Shown here: positions 1 through 12,564 of the stretch, piece after piece
Layout of the letters: the number at the start of each line of letters is the position of its first letter
Numbering within the stretch: position 1 is the stretch's first letter
DNA from: Combretum micranthum
Taxonomy: Eukaryota; Streptophyta; Magnoliopsida; Myrtales; Combretaceae
Length of the DNA: 64,000 bases
NCBI GenBank assembly: GCA_024138025.1
Contig: JAMXBD010001199.1
Location: forward strand, 372,001 to 436,000
Direction: 5' to 3'
Translations under genes and position numbers: made by a program
Notes under the pieces: generated by a model
What the model was told of the DNA's origin: nothing
The model's database searches: none
What the model saw: the letters and a program-made list of their open reading frames with translations, nothing else

Positions 1-551
1 TTCTCTTTCTTTGCAAATTTTTTTGACGAACCACTAAAGAAAATGGAAGCCATTGATTTTTTCAACAACGAGTAGGTACTAATGTGAGGGTGGTATTAGA
101 AGAATTGAAAATTTAAGAGCAAACACGATAAATAAGTGTTGCTGGGTAACTCTCTCGTACAAGATAGTCTACAAAATAACAAGCAACATCAAACACAGGA
201 ATGTATGATATTTTTAAAACACGAGAATGGTTGATAATTTAGCAAAACTCAATCTGTGAAGGTGGTTTTTAATCAAACTCCTCTATTTATAGAGCTCCTT
301 ACATGCATAAAAAATCACAAAACAAGTTGTCTGATTCCTCATAGTCCAACAATTCGCAAAAACAGTGTAATCAAGTTGTCCGATTCGATTACTTTTCCAA
401 TTTGCAAAACAGTGCATAAACATTCCCCAGCCGTTCATGATTTTTCAACCCTCTAAATTTCGGTGATTTTGTTGTTTTTCTTCTTTTTTCGAGCAAAAAC
501 ATGCACGGTGCAAGGCCCCCTCCTCAATTCTCCATTTACATTGTCGACAAT
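1..551. other. unassigned host DNA, left flank
   Basis: AT-rich sequence without a convincing coding frame, LTR ends or RNA gene. A short 66-codon frame at 256-456 has no recognisable motif. The last five bases (547-551, ACAAT) are the target-site duplication of the solo LTR that follows, so this is the DNA into which that element inserted; it resumes at 1997. Confidence 0.5.
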
Positions 552-1991
552 TGATAAGTGTTAAAAAACCCATATTTTCTATACTCAATTGATATAATTT
601 TGCATTAATTTTATGTGAAATTCTTAAAAGAAAGATACTTAAGTGTTGAATATTTGTTTTTCAGGGTTTAAATACTCATTTGGAAGATTTATGGATGATA
701 TGAGCAAAAACAAGGAAAGATTTAACAAAGGCTACATAGTGATGATTTTCAAGTGTGCACAACGTTCATGCATGGCCATTCAGATGCTAGTACAGAGGGA
801 AAAAAGGTGACCAACAAGTATCTTGATTCATGCCCCAGCAGCTGCACAAGGTAGTGCAAAAGCAAATAACTCAATCCGAGAAGAACAAGAAGATTTGGAG
901 TTCTGCACTAACCCGTGCACGGCTATGCAGAAGGCTGTGCAGAACTTAAAGATGTCAAAAATTCAATTTTCTCATTATGCACGGCCCCGAGCACGGCCGT
1001 GCAGACCCCCTATGCACACATGAATTTTCCCTATACTATAAATAGCCACCTTGTTGATTTATTTGGGGATCTTGGACTGTACATTGGGAACCCTAGGAGA
1101 GAAAAGACGCACTTGGAAGAGAAAGATTGTTTGAACATCATAGACTATCACTAGATCATTCAAGGGTTGTATTTCTACATCGTGTTTCTATTCTACTTCT
1201 CTAGATATTGTGTTTTTCTTGTAAACTCCATGGAGGAGTAGATTCTTAACCCTAAATCTTATGAAACCCTAAACCCAATATGAATTGAATTGCTTGATTA
1301 ATGAGAAGTTTATACTTTTGCATCTATTCATGTATTACAATTGTTTTGTGATTGATTATGCGCAAAGTTAATTACATGTATGATCTTATTAGATGAAAAA
1401 GGTTTTATCTAGTAGTTAGATCTTCATGAATAGGAAAGTCACATGTTTCATCTACAGATATAGAAACTTTGAATTGCTGCAATAAAGATTTTATCTTTGT
1501 TTATGAACTAAGATTTTTAATGTAATCTTGTATTGATATTAGTTAGGAAGAGGTTTCTATTAATTCATGCAAGATTAGGAATTGATTAACTCGAGGGAGT
1601 AATTAGTTCAAAGAAAGTTCATGCAGTGCAAGGTGTGAATGAGTCATTGATCAATATATATTTATATGAAAAGCTAGGGTTTAGGATGGAACAAGATGAG
1701 GGGTATGTTGCATATCTTGTGATTGATTATAATTCTTAAAAGCTTCATAAGGATCTTAGGGTTAATTAATTTAGTTAATTTTATAGTTGATGATAAAACA
1801 TATTAAATTGAGAACTAGACTAAATAGTGGAGAAAGGGTAACACTAGTAATTGTTTCTTAGATTCCTGAGGACGATACTTGATTTTAATCATATACTAAT
1901 TTTGAATAGATATACTTGCCTTTGCTCGATCGTAGGATTAATTCTAGGTTTATAAATTTTAAAGTTTGATACGATCGGTTTGAGCGCATCA
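552..1991 (+). mobile_element. solo LTR, family Z, copy 1
   Basis: The block begins TGATAAGTG and ends GCGCATCA. It is flanked by the identical 5-bp duplication ACAAT (547-551 and 1992-1996), so it is a complete LTR without an internal region, the usual product of recombination between two LTRs. It is clearly related to a second solo LTR at 47108-48530; the shared downstream half includes the stretch around CTCCATGGAGGAGTAGATTC and the terminal ACGATCGGT. A TATA box (TATAAATA, 1037-1044) on the plus strand gives the orientation. Superfamily cannot be fixed without an internal region; the style resembles Ty3/gypsy. Confidence 0.88.
905..1044 (+). promoter_or_regulatory. Z LTR promoter: GC-rich repeats and TATA box
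   Basis: Several copies of a GC-rich motif of the GCACGGC(C) kind, including the palindrome GCACGGCCGTGC, lie between about 913 and 1003 in otherwise AT-rich DNA. They end about 35 bases before TATAAATA (1037-1044). This is read as the upstream element and core promoter of the LTR. Function is inferred from position only. Confidence 0.55.
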
Positions 1992-1996
1992 ACAAT

Positions 1997-2072
1997 CTTG
2001 ACTTTCTGTTTTTTTTTTTTTTAATTGGTCTGTATTATACAGAGGCCGAACTAACCCTTCCCCAACCTCTCC

Positions 2073-2109
<37 letters not shown>

Positions 2110-2282
2110 ACCCCCCCAACCATACGCCCAGCCCCTCCTGTAATTCATTCCATCTTCTGTGTGTGTGTGTGTTTTTTTTTTTTAATTTAAATATGTGGTG
2201 AGTCAGAACCGCCGGTTCCGACAGGTCCTTCGGTAGTTCATAACCGTCCCCGACGGGACAATTTCCGGTACGAAACCGCAGG
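1997..2282. repeat. low-complexity host segment with a 36-C homopolymer
   Basis: Host DNA between two solo LTRs. It contains a T-run near 2009-2022, an uninterrupted C36 run (2074-2109) followed by A and seven more C, a TG dinucleotide run near 2159-2172 and another T-run. From about 2200 it becomes GC-rich, for example the palindromic GAACCGCCGGTTC. This segment continues at 6661 after the X solo LTR. No gene is seen. Confidence 0.75.
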
Positions 2283-2950
2283 TGTCACGCCCTAAAGTGT
2301 GCCCTACACGTGACAGTCCACCACACTCAATATTTAAACTCAAGTAAGACAACCTTAGTCTTCCCATGAGTTTGAACATCGGGTGTAAGGCTCACTCTCA
2401 ACATATAGAGACCATACTTTGCTTCGTAGTAGTTTAAGGAGACATACATAGCAACAAGAATGTAAATCATGATCATCTCATAGAGAACTATTCTATTACA
2501 TGAACTAGGGGGCATACCCCCGTTAACAATGCTAAGAATTCCTAGGCTCACAAAATTCCTTGTATTATCCTTCAGGCACTGGTTCAGGGAAACAGGATTA
2601 GAAGTCCATATCAACTTTTAGGACCCGGCCTTATCAAAAGCTCCTTAACATCTAAGAGCTGTACCTGATGTCCACAGGTCCTCGGAGATAGCCAAAGGTA
2701 TTCATACTGCAACAGGAAACTATTGGGGTATAAGCTACACTAGCTTAGTGAGTGAAAACTCCCATATCTCAATTAAAACATAGCAATCAAGCAAGTGATT
2801 ATCCAATCAAGTGAATGCATCAAACAAGTGAGTTCAACAAACATATGACCAGCCGGAAATCATATGTGGATAGACTTGCGCTTTCCATCCCGGGTTAGCA
2901 GATTAACGAATCCTGTGGTACGACGCCGTTTAAGCTCACGGTCAACTGAA

Positions 2951-3077
2951 CAATATTTCGTTTTATGGATCACGATTAACCAACAATTTCGTTTTATGGA
3001 TCACGATTAACCAACAATTCGTTTTATGGATCATGATTAACCAACAATTCGTTTTATGGATCACAATTAACCAACAG
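2951..3077. repeat. four tandem copies of a 30-31-bp subrepeat in the X LTR
   Basis: Four near-identical copies of a unit containing CGTTTTATGGATCACGATTA then ACCAACAATT lie head to tail, the last one slightly diverged. The array sits about 668 bases from the 3' end of this LTR. Other X LTRs carry an unrelated subrepeat at the same distance from that end. Confidence 0.9.
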
Positions 3078-5159
3078 ATGCTAATGCTCCAACCCCATCA
3101 TGATGTGCATGAGTTCAGTTATAATTGAAATCCAATAATCAATTAATCAAATTCTTTTAGGTGGCCAAGCAATATTCACAGACAATCAATTCTAGCTCAT
3201 CTCTATACAAGCAATAACTTATCACCCGGCTTCGATATTCTTTAAGTTCATCTTCACATACCAACAGCAGACGAATATAATTCCTAACTATCCCCATCAT
3301 GCATATACATTCTTTTTATCTTTACTTAACAACTAGTGCAACTATCATTACAATCACAAGCAATAATTGAAATCGGAAGAGATACTCACTCGGCCATGGT
3401 ACGCCGGTCTCTTAGTAATAGTAGTGGTCAGGTGGTAGGGTATCGTCGTGCTCGGGATCACCTACCAAATAAGAGTAGCCTAATAAGAATCTCATCACTT
3501 CACTAATTCAAGCTATGCATCTAAACTACTCAAAATCGTGATTCTCGCTATTTGCGGAAGTTCCAACTTAAAACGGCCATAACTTAGTCGTTTTAGCTTG
3601 GAATTTCACAAATTTTATATCGATTTCTATCTACTTTAAAAGATCTATCTATTTCTAATAGTATTTTCAAGTTTTGAAGACATTAAGGTCACGGAACAGA
3701 GGGATCAGATCTGTACTGTAACGTTTCCATTTCTGAAAAATTGTTTCGCATTTAGTAAAAATGTTTCTAGTGGATAACTCATGCATAGATGGAATATAAT
3801 GAATTCCTAGTATGAATGTCATGTAATGAGTTCAATATATGCATGATCTTGATGATTTTTTATAATGAACTCTTAAGAACTCCTAATCATTACAAGACTT
3901 CACATTAGCCATTTCCTAAAATCCATTCTTTCCAAATTTTTGCATCTCCTAGTATTTTAGGATCCTATTCCTAGAATTTACTTGTTATCTAACTAAAACA
4001 AGTCTTTATCATCTATACTATCCAAGACCTCCATTTATGCATAAAAATTCATATTATTCACTTTGTAAATATGTTTTTAAACAAGCTTTTCACAAAAATC
4101 CGAATTTTGGAAATTTTCATTTCTTGCACTTTTCTTAGAAGGAAACTTGTTTAATGCACCAAAATTTGAATCTTTATTATATCTATTGCCTAAGAACTTC
4201 ATTTAACTCATAAAACATGCAATTTAAGCTTGAATATTATGTGTTTATGTAGGCATTATTCCAAATTACGAATTTAACAATCTAATCACTATCTTAAGAT
4301 TTTCCATTCTAACTCCACTACTTGTTTTACATATTACTCATGCCTAAACTCATTCAAACTTGTAAAAATCATTCCTTAAAGATACTTATTACATATACTC
4401 TTCATTTTTCATGTAAAATATGAGTTTTAAAGTGGTTTCAAGGGTTTTTAAAATGGGTTTCAAAAATCATCCGAATTTCTCCTTTGAACTTTTCTAACAA
4501 AATCTTTTCTTTTCAAGTTCCTTGCCTTAAACTCATGAAGATCTATCATCTAACACATCTATACACATGCAAGTCTAAGCCTTTATGATCATTAATGCAT
4601 GAAAACTCAAGATAACCATATGAACATCAATGTAGATGAAGGTATGAATATCTAAACACTAGATCTACCATATATAGTGTAGGAATCATGAGTTTCATGG
4701 CATGAACATAACCTCCTATGCTAGATCTCTACTTTACATGCATGAACAAGATGATATTCCAACAAAACTCTTTTAAACTCAAGATCTACTCTTTGTAATG
4801 GCTTGATATTCTTGTCTAAGTATTTTCATGTCCCTAGCATATGCTCATTGGGATTAAATGTGAAAAACACACAAGAATAGCTTTACCATTATAAGATAAT
4901 GTAGGAATAAAGTTTAGAATCATCACCTAAATGAAGATGTAAAGATGAAAAGAAGAGAAAATGAGTTGTGTGTGTGAGTGTGACGAGGGGAGGTGGGTCA
5001 CGGCAATAATGGAGAGAAGAAGAGAGGGTTTTCAATTTTGTAAAAATTTGAACAAGTGAAAAATGAGGAGAGAGAGAGAATATGAGCTTATATATTAGTT
5101 GGATTAAGGTTTTAGTTAAATAAAATGAGTGAAAATAAGGCAAAAATGAGGGGGAAATG

Positions 5160-5215
5160 GGAGTGGGGCACCGGCCAGAGGGGGGGGGGGGGGGGGGGTT
5201 GGGGGGTTGTTGTGT
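5160..5215. repeat. G-rich tract with G19 homopolymer in the X LTR
   Basis: A CACCGGCCA motif (about 5169-5177) is followed by 19 consecutive G (5180-5198), TT, six more G and a TG run. In other X LTRs the same position is a C- or T-rich strand just upstream of the TATA box, so the run probably expanded from that tract. Confidence 0.85.
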
Positions 5216-6660
5216 GTGTGGGTTGAAATTTGATAATTTGTATTTTGTGTAATAAAATGTAATAATTGTATTAATTAATTAGGAAACAAAATTTCTTGGA
5301 AAAGAAAATTATAATGAGTAGTTGTAAGGACGTAAGAATAGGGTATTGGTAGTGTGTAGTGTAGGTTGTACTTGTGAATAGTAGACAAGATATCTACTTT
5401 ACCGGTTGTAATGAAAACACGGGTAAAAGGCTATAACTATAATTTTTATAGCCCGGAAAATTATAAAATTGATATTTTTAAGATCCTCATAAAATTACGG
5501 TTCTAATGAATATTCCAGAATATTTTTCTGAGTTTTTGGTCCCGGGGCATGTTTTTCCGTAATTGAGCTCGGGAAGGCCCGGAATTGAAAAATTCCCGAA
5601 TTTAAAACTTTCTGAGGTTTAAAATATACTCTAAAACAATAATTCATATTCATTTACTTTATAAAACTTCTTTTGTCATGAAACCGAAGGAAAGTTGGAT
5701 CTAAGGTTTCTAAGCTCCTCTCACTAAGCTTGAACCAGATCGATATAGGGTTTTGTTTTCCGGTTTTCGAAGCATACCCGATCACTAGGAGAATTAAGGT
5801 ATACGTTATAAGAATAATAATAAAAATTAGGTAATGAATAATAATAACGTACTGGAAGACTCACTAACTACCGGTAGTAAAGAAATACAAGTAAATTTGT
5901 AAAATCAGGTACTTCTAACTATTTGAAAATTTGTAAAACTAATAATTTAGAGATCCTTATAGAAATATGAGTCTAACGTCATTAATAACATATCTTTAAC
6001 ATTTCGAATCCCAGGGCGCGCTTTCCGAAGTTGGCACCTGACCGGATTGGAATAGGTCGAGAACTCGTTGACCTCATCCCTTAGAGCATCCTAGGCTTAA
6101 TACGAACCAATTGCACCTTTTCCTCTTATTCCGACTCCTTGGTTTAGGAACACAGGATTGTCGGATCTAGACTACGGAGTTTTTTGGGAGTTTCAGGAAC
6201 TTAGGTTTCCCGGTTGACTTTCCGGTTTACACCTTTGCCAATTTGGAAACTGATAGTTTTATACCTATATGACATATCTGATTGGTGATATTTATTTTAA
6301 GGTCGATTTTCATAAGTATTTAATACAACGTTCTCGAAATTCTTTGGATTGAGTTTTATTCCTGAAAGTTAATCACTATTTACTTCTTAACAATTTGTTT
6401 TAGGGCTCTATTTACCTGAATTTATAAGTTAGATTTAAATATAAATTTTGTCGTTCGTAGAAGTTTTAGAATGGAAGTATATTGAGTTGCCATTTTATTT
6501 CTAAGGTTTCTCATTTTTCTCATAATTCAGAAGTTTCCAGATTCATTCGGAATTTGGGTCTTATCGAAGTTCAGTTTTAATTCAGAGTGACTTTCAAGGT
6601 TTTATTTTCAAAGTTCATCCTTAGAATCATTTACTGAAATTTTCAAAGGCTTACAGCAGG

Positions 6661-6751
6661 GGACGGTTCGGGGTAGTTCGCAGCTCGGAACTACCTCGTG
6701 CCGATGTCTACTTCGGACCACGTCCTGACCGATGCCAAGGTCTAACTAAGG
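6661..6751. other. GC-rich host segment, continuation of 2200-2282
   Basis: Joined to the DNA before 2283 (minus one TSD copy), this forms an unusually GC-rich stretch with short palindromes. One is a 7-bp stem GTAGTTC / GAACTAC around 6678-6699. It ends at 6747-6751 in TAAGG, the duplication of the Y solo LTR, and the host sequence resumes at 27256. No reading frame or transposon end could be assigned. Confidence 0.5.
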
Positions 6752-8265
6752 TGTAACACCCTAAAATAAGGCATTACAACCCGCCACGTATCCCTTCTTA
6801 TATAGGATACACAAAGGCTCTATTATCCACAAATTAATACAATCATCACCTGTAAACACTCATAGCGTAACTCATAGGATACCAAACCTGGTCAACATAA
6901 AAACTCATACTTCATAAAACATAAACTCCTGGTTCAAGCATAAAATCCAAGTTGACTTAATAGTGAACAAATTTAACAGAAACTAAATACTGTTTACATT
7001 TAAATCTTTTTATTTAAAACCAACTATGAATCCAACTACGATCTCAAATAATCAAAACATGTCTTCTCTCAGAAACTTGGTATATGAAGCCTAACTCTCG
7101 GCTGGGTAGTCAGGTCCACTATCGCCATCCCCGCTATCAAAGAATAATTCATAATCGGATAGATCATATACTATATCTTCTTCACCTGTACCTGAAATTT
7201 AAAAGAATGAGCGGCAACGCCCAGTACGATAACTCTAATCCAAAAACAAATGCATATGCATATACAAAAAGCATATAATTCATGCAGCTTAAACTAATGC
7301 AAACAACCATATTATTATCTTTCTTAAGCCAACAAAACAACACAGTCCAGTATTAGGTATACACTAATCCTAAACTCGGAGTTACTCAGAACCCATTGAA
7401 AATCAAACAACTTTGTGAAAATAATAATCATATACATATATGGATGAGTGGGTACTCCCTAAACACCTCGAATCTAGAACACCTAATTCTACCGGAATCA
7501 TATCAAGGCACGTGTCCACTAGAGACAACCTCACACTAAGATCATCAGGGTGCCTCACCAGTATTACTATCTGCTAGGTCTTTACTGGTCAAAGCCAAGC
7601 ACAATCAATCATACAACTATTAACCCAAATAACGATTAAGTATATTAAGAAATTCTGTTGTAAGCCCCCGAATTTTTTCAATAATGGTTTTGGAATACCA
7701 CATTCGAAACCCTAAAGTCTGGCCCAAGTTGAAACTGAACCTTAAACAATTTCGATCACGAAATTTCATAAGAGAATCTTCAAAAACGAAAATAGAAATT
7801 TTAATCATCAACCCGAATATGAGAAAGATCACCTATCCGATCCCTGATTTAAATCCCTCAATTTCTAGGGTAAAGTTAGATTAAACTCTAACCCTAGTCA
7901 AACCGGAAATTTAAAAGTCAACAAAGGTCAAGACAATCAAACAATTTCAACTCCGGTAATCCCGTGTTCTCGAACCCTAGAAAATGAAATTAAGTTAGTG
8001 GCTTAAAATAGTTTGTAATAATATAGGATAACATAAAAATATCAGATTCGCGAATTTCGAGTGTCCTTCGGATTCAAACGGGATCAGTTCTCGAAAAGCA
8101 TGTCCCGAAACTTGAAATATTAAAAATATTCCAATAACACCAAAAGACTCATAATTAAATAAAGATTCCAAAAATATCAGTTTTAGAATTTTTCGGTAAC
8201 TAAAAATAACAAATATAGCTCGTTTACGCGTATTTTTATTACTACTGGTATTTTATATGTCTAGT

Positions 8266-8562
8266 CTACTATTCATAGTACTATTTCTACTATTCATTAC
8301 TATTTCACTATCTCTATTTTTTCTTACACCTATTTCTTACTACCTACATACTTATTTTCTTATTTTTACATTACCAATACAATTTTATTCACATCAAACT
8401 TTACACTTTATTTCTTTTCTTTACAAAAATTACAACACAAATAAATTTCTCTCTCTCCTCCCCCCTTGAAACCGCTGGCCACCCCCTCTCCCTTCTCTAT
8501 ATTATTTTTTTCCAATTTATTTTATTACATCTAAATTCATCACTCCAAAAATTCTATAAATA
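8266..8562 (+). promoter_or_regulatory. X LTR promoter region
   Basis: A degenerate array of TACTATTCAT-like units (8266-8330), a C/T-rich tract, a GGCCACC motif (about 8478) and a TATA box (8555-8562) occur in this order. The same order is seen in the X LTR at 45433-50170 (TATA at 46127-46134) and in reverse in the fragment at 51240-52821 (TATA at 52102-52109). Conservation between diverged copies supports a promoter role; no transcription evidence is available. Confidence 0.55.
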
Positions 8563-9064
8563 CCCCATTCCTCCTTCATTCTTTCACACACTCATTTTAC
8601 ATAACAAAACTCTAACAAAATACTCTCTCAAAACCTTTCTCTAACAAATCTCTCTCAAAATACTCTCTACCATTCACTACACTTCAAGAAAAAAAATATC
8701 AAACACAAAACCCATTCATCTCTTTTCAACCTTCCATTAAACCTTAGGTAAAATCCTACTTAAATTTCTTTATCATGTTCATACAACTTAGCATGAGCTT
8801 AGTGTATGTTTCTTAGGCTCATATGAGTTAAAGAAGCAACAATATGTTCATGTTTTATTTTTGTTCATGTTCCTACTTTACATTATGCTATTATGTTGTT
8901 GTTATTATTGTTATTATTTTTGCTATAACTAACTTATATAATATTATGTATACTATGTATATATATATATATATTATTTAAAGCATATAAGCTTATTTGT
9001 TATTTATTTATTTATTTCCAATTCTTGCAATTTATTTATTTACTTGTTTTATGCAATTTATTAA

Positions 9065-9232
9065 AGACTAGTCTTTTTAGTCTTAGACTTGTCTATATCA
9101 AGTCAAAACAATTTTCTTTCTTTCTTTTCTTTTGGACTAGTCTATTCTTAGTCCCGGGTTGCCTTGATGAAGCTAAAGCTCCCAATACATGACCGGGATA
9201 CCTTGATGAAGCTAAGGTTCCTAATGCTTGAC
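9065..9232 (+). repeat. conserved hairpin and short direct repeat downstream of the X TATA box
   Basis: GGACTA...TAGTCC (stem 6 bp, 9-base loop, about 9134-9155) is followed by two imperfect copies of a unit around CCTTGATGAAGCTAA (9155-9232). The stem is conserved, with GGGACTA/TAGTCCC, at about 38687 and 46585 and in the minus fragment near 51555. In the last, one stem pair is mismatched. Confidence 0.65.
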
Positions 9233-11078
9233 AATTTTATTATGTTTATTTACTTACAAGTAATTCTTTTTATCTTATTATGTATTATCTTTACTTTTAC
9301 ATTGCTACATATTCATGCAAGATTATAATATTGTTGTCTAAGTGAAAATAAAAGTGGATTTTTTCTTAAATAAAGAAAAAGTAAACTAGATTTCTTGACA
9401 AAAGAAATTTCAACAAAAAGATCTAAGTTTTGATTTTAACTCTTTTCAAAGGATAAGCTAATCATAATTTCTAGAAGTAGTAGTAATGTAGATTACTTTA
9501 AAAAGATAAAAAGAATTCTTTTCTTTTATAAACCAAACTTTGTACTCCATAAAGATAAAATTTTTAGTCTTGAACTTAAGATTTTAACTCAACCATATCT
9601 TTTATAAGGCTTAAATAGATTCTTTATAAACTTCGAAAATCACATACTATGAAAACATCTTCAAAACTTCAATTTTATAATTGTTATTCTCTTTTCAAAA
9701 TTAGAATGAAATTTTGCTAAGTTCTAATGTTAACAATTCTTTATTAAAAAAGCTTTTTTTTTTTATAAATTTGTCTAAAAGAATTATTCTATCACTTGAT
9801 AAATATTAAGAATAAAACAAGTTTTTCAATCCAGATAAAATCGACTCACTATTTTAGAACCAACTTAGAAAAATAAACTTTTCCAAGCAAGTAAAGTTTA
9901 AAGTAAACTTATTTTCTAAAGAAGGAAAATGATATAACAAGGAGGAAAACATACATTTAACACAACTCTCAATATTTGACCACATAAAAAACTTAAAAGA
10001 TATTTTGAAAAGCTTATTTTTCAATCACTAGAAATAAAATTGGTATATAACTTAAAGAACCAAATTTTTGGAATGATTTACTTTTAAAAAAGTGAGAAAT
10101 GAAATAGAAAAACATTTACTCATAACAACTCAAATATTTTTGTTTTTCTTCTAACAATTCAAAAAGAATAAATTTTCAAAAGTTTTATCTCTTAAAAACC
10201 CTTAAAAACAAATTGTTTATGAAATATCAATATTGAGACAACACTACAAAAGTCATGCATACAATATGAGTATCTATATATGTTCAAAGGATTTTTCAAT
10301 CATATATATTTATATATCCATATATTTTGCTTAAGGATTTTTGAGTAAAGAGAAGTTTGGAAAAATCATATTTTGTGAACTATGAATTCGTAACTATTAT
10401 GTACCATTGTATTTTCCAACCTAAATGGCTTTTTATGACAAAAATAACCTTAGAAATGGATAGATCTTTTCGAGTCGGTAGAAAACGATATATTATAAGC
10501 GCAATTCCGAGTTAAAATGACTAAGTTATGACCATTTTAAGTTGAAATTACCTTCTATGAGAATTTTAACGATCTCATGACATAGATTTTGATAAGTACC
10601 ATAGAATCAATAAAGAAAACTCATTATGGGTATTCTTATTGATAAGGTGATCCCGAGGAGGAGTATTCATACCCGGAGGATTATTTTGATTAGTGGATTT
10701 ACTGATCGACTCATCCATAAGAGAGATAGATCCTCATGGCCAAGTGAGTTTATTTCCTACCTTTTACGTACTTGGTTGTGCTTGTAGCTAGAGGCACTAG
10801 AAGTAGGAAAAGATGAAAAATGAATTATGTATGATAATATTGGTTGAAAGAATGTTAAGCATACCGATGCATGAATCGTTGTTAATTAACTTATGTTTTA
10901 CTATTATTCCATTGAGTGTGTGCAAAATTTGTGATCACCTTTAAATTACTCTAATCATATTCTATGAATTATATTAATTGGTTCATGCATATCACGTAGT
11001 TAGTTTCATTGCATGAGCTGCTATTCTCGATGGGACAAGAGTTTAGTAGCCGGGTATGCATTAGCCAGAAATCTGCAA

Positions 11079-11140
11079 GATGGGCGAATAGGAGCCTAGA
11101 AGAACTATGTTGAGATGGGCGAGTAGGCGCCTGGAATAAA
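11079..11140 (+). repeat. two tandem subrepeats near the X LTR 3' end
   Basis: Two copies of a unit beginning GATGGGCGAATAGGAGCC occur at about 11079 and 11113, ending about 660 bases from the LTR 3' end. The related unit in the X LTR at 45433-50170 is repeated about three times at the same distance. Confidence 0.75.
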
Positions 11141-12564
11141 CTGCATGAGTTAGATTTAAAGATGGGTTTTAAAGAGCCTGAAACACCTAACCCTGAATGG
11201 AGGGGTAAATCCATTCAAACATATGATTTTCGGTAGATCATATGTATTGTTTGATCACTTGCTTGATGTATTCATATTCTTGTTTGATAACTTGTTTGAA
11301 AATTATTTATACAAGTACGTTGATTTAGGAATATTCTCACTAAGCCAGTTATGCTTATACTCCGATAGACCTTTGTTGTATCAGGTCTAATATCTTTTAT
11401 GCCTGAAGACTTCATATACACGAGTGGGATTATGTTTTGGAAACAGCTTCTGGGAATCTTTTGAAGATCTTAGGTTAACTATCCTTTAATATTTATTGGT
11501 GTTAGTATTATTTTGTTGTGTGAAAGATTAAGTTGATATTATGATTGTTTGGAGAATTATAGGGGAAAAACCTTAAGATCATGTAAGAATTATATTCTTT
11601 AATGAAAATTGGATGATTATTTAGATTCTTGATATTTATTTACTATCTCGAACTATCATCCCACCGGTGTCTCCTATTGTTGTGATAGACGTCTTACATA
11701 TGGTGTTGAAAACTTTCACATGACTTCAGGAAGTCATTCTTAAGTTTTAATACCATATGTGGTGGACTGCCACGTTTAGGGTACCCTTTGGGGCGTGACA
11801 TCTGTTCCTATAAGCATTCAATCAATACTAAACTTACAAGCAAAAATAGCAAGCTAGGATTAGTCGTACCTTTCCCGATTTCAGGAATACAAATCAAATC
11901 CTCAAATCCGATATCAACAACAACAAAGACAACACGAACTCCACAAACTCTTATATCAACACCAACAACAATTCCACAAACTCCAAATATCCTGTTACAA
12001 AATATATATATATATATACATCAATAGATATGAATACATTAGCAATATATATCCTAATAGATATGAATTCTCCAAAAATCCTCACATGAGAAGAAATCTC
12101 TGCTATCTACTCTGTCTATTCCGATCAAACTCCACAAATATCCTCAAGAACAACAATGAACCGCACAAAACTCTACAATCACCAAATATTTTTACCAAAA
12201 CCCTAATTGCATAACATAAAAGAACATATAAGGATGTTTAACTCGTATTTTGTTTGAATCCATCATAAAGAGAATAAACTTACTTATTTGAATCGATAAA
12301 ACCTAACTTGCATTCACCAATCAAGGATCTCACACGTGCTAGGTTTCCTCACAAGAACCTTCACGCAAAAATCCACCAAACCCTAAGAAACTTATATAAA
12401 TTCGTATAAATACCATATGAGAAGGTTAAGATCCACTTACTTTGGATCAAAAACACCCATTTGATGATTCTCCAATCCTAGAATTTCAAGAACACTCCAA
12501 AACTCTTTTAATACGAAGAGAAAAAGATAAAAAAATTTATGTCGAAACTGTTTTTCGCGTCTCG

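Larger units (their letters stand above)
2283..6655 (-). mobile_element. solo LTR, family X (about 4.4 kb), minus
   Basis: Reading the plus strand, the block starts TGTCACGCCC and ends GGCTTACA. It is flanked by the duplication GCAGG (2278-2282 and 6656-6660). Its left end is the reverse complement of the 3' end of the plus-strand X LTR at 7659-11800 (GGGCGTGACA), so orientation is minus. Shared internal landmarks include the GGCCGG motif near 5170 followed by a TATA-like box on the minus strand (about 5086-5096). It is a very long LTR of the kind found in some plant Ty3/gypsy chromoviruses (inference from the iMet-type PBS and gag of the X element at 37157). No internal domain is present. 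Confidence 0.85.
7659..11800 (+). mobile_element. solo LTR, family X (4.1 kb), plus
   Basis: It starts TGTAAGCCCCCGAA and ends GGGGCGTGACA, flanked by TCTGT (7654-7658 and 11801-11805). A TATA box (TATAAATA, 8555-8562) lies about 80 bases after a CGCTGGCCACC motif and a pyrimidine-rich tract. Upstream of that is a degenerate TACTATTCAT array (about 8266-8330). About 580 bases downstream of the TATA is a conserved hairpin (9134-9155). It is inserted in the Y solo LTR. Confidence 0.9.

Noticed and set aside
1..551. Host gene fragment
   Set aside because: Only a 66-codon frame without similarity that I recognise; not enough to call a gene.
2951..3077. CRISPR-like array
   Set aside because: Four abutting tandem units without spacers inside a plant LTR; simple tandem duplication.
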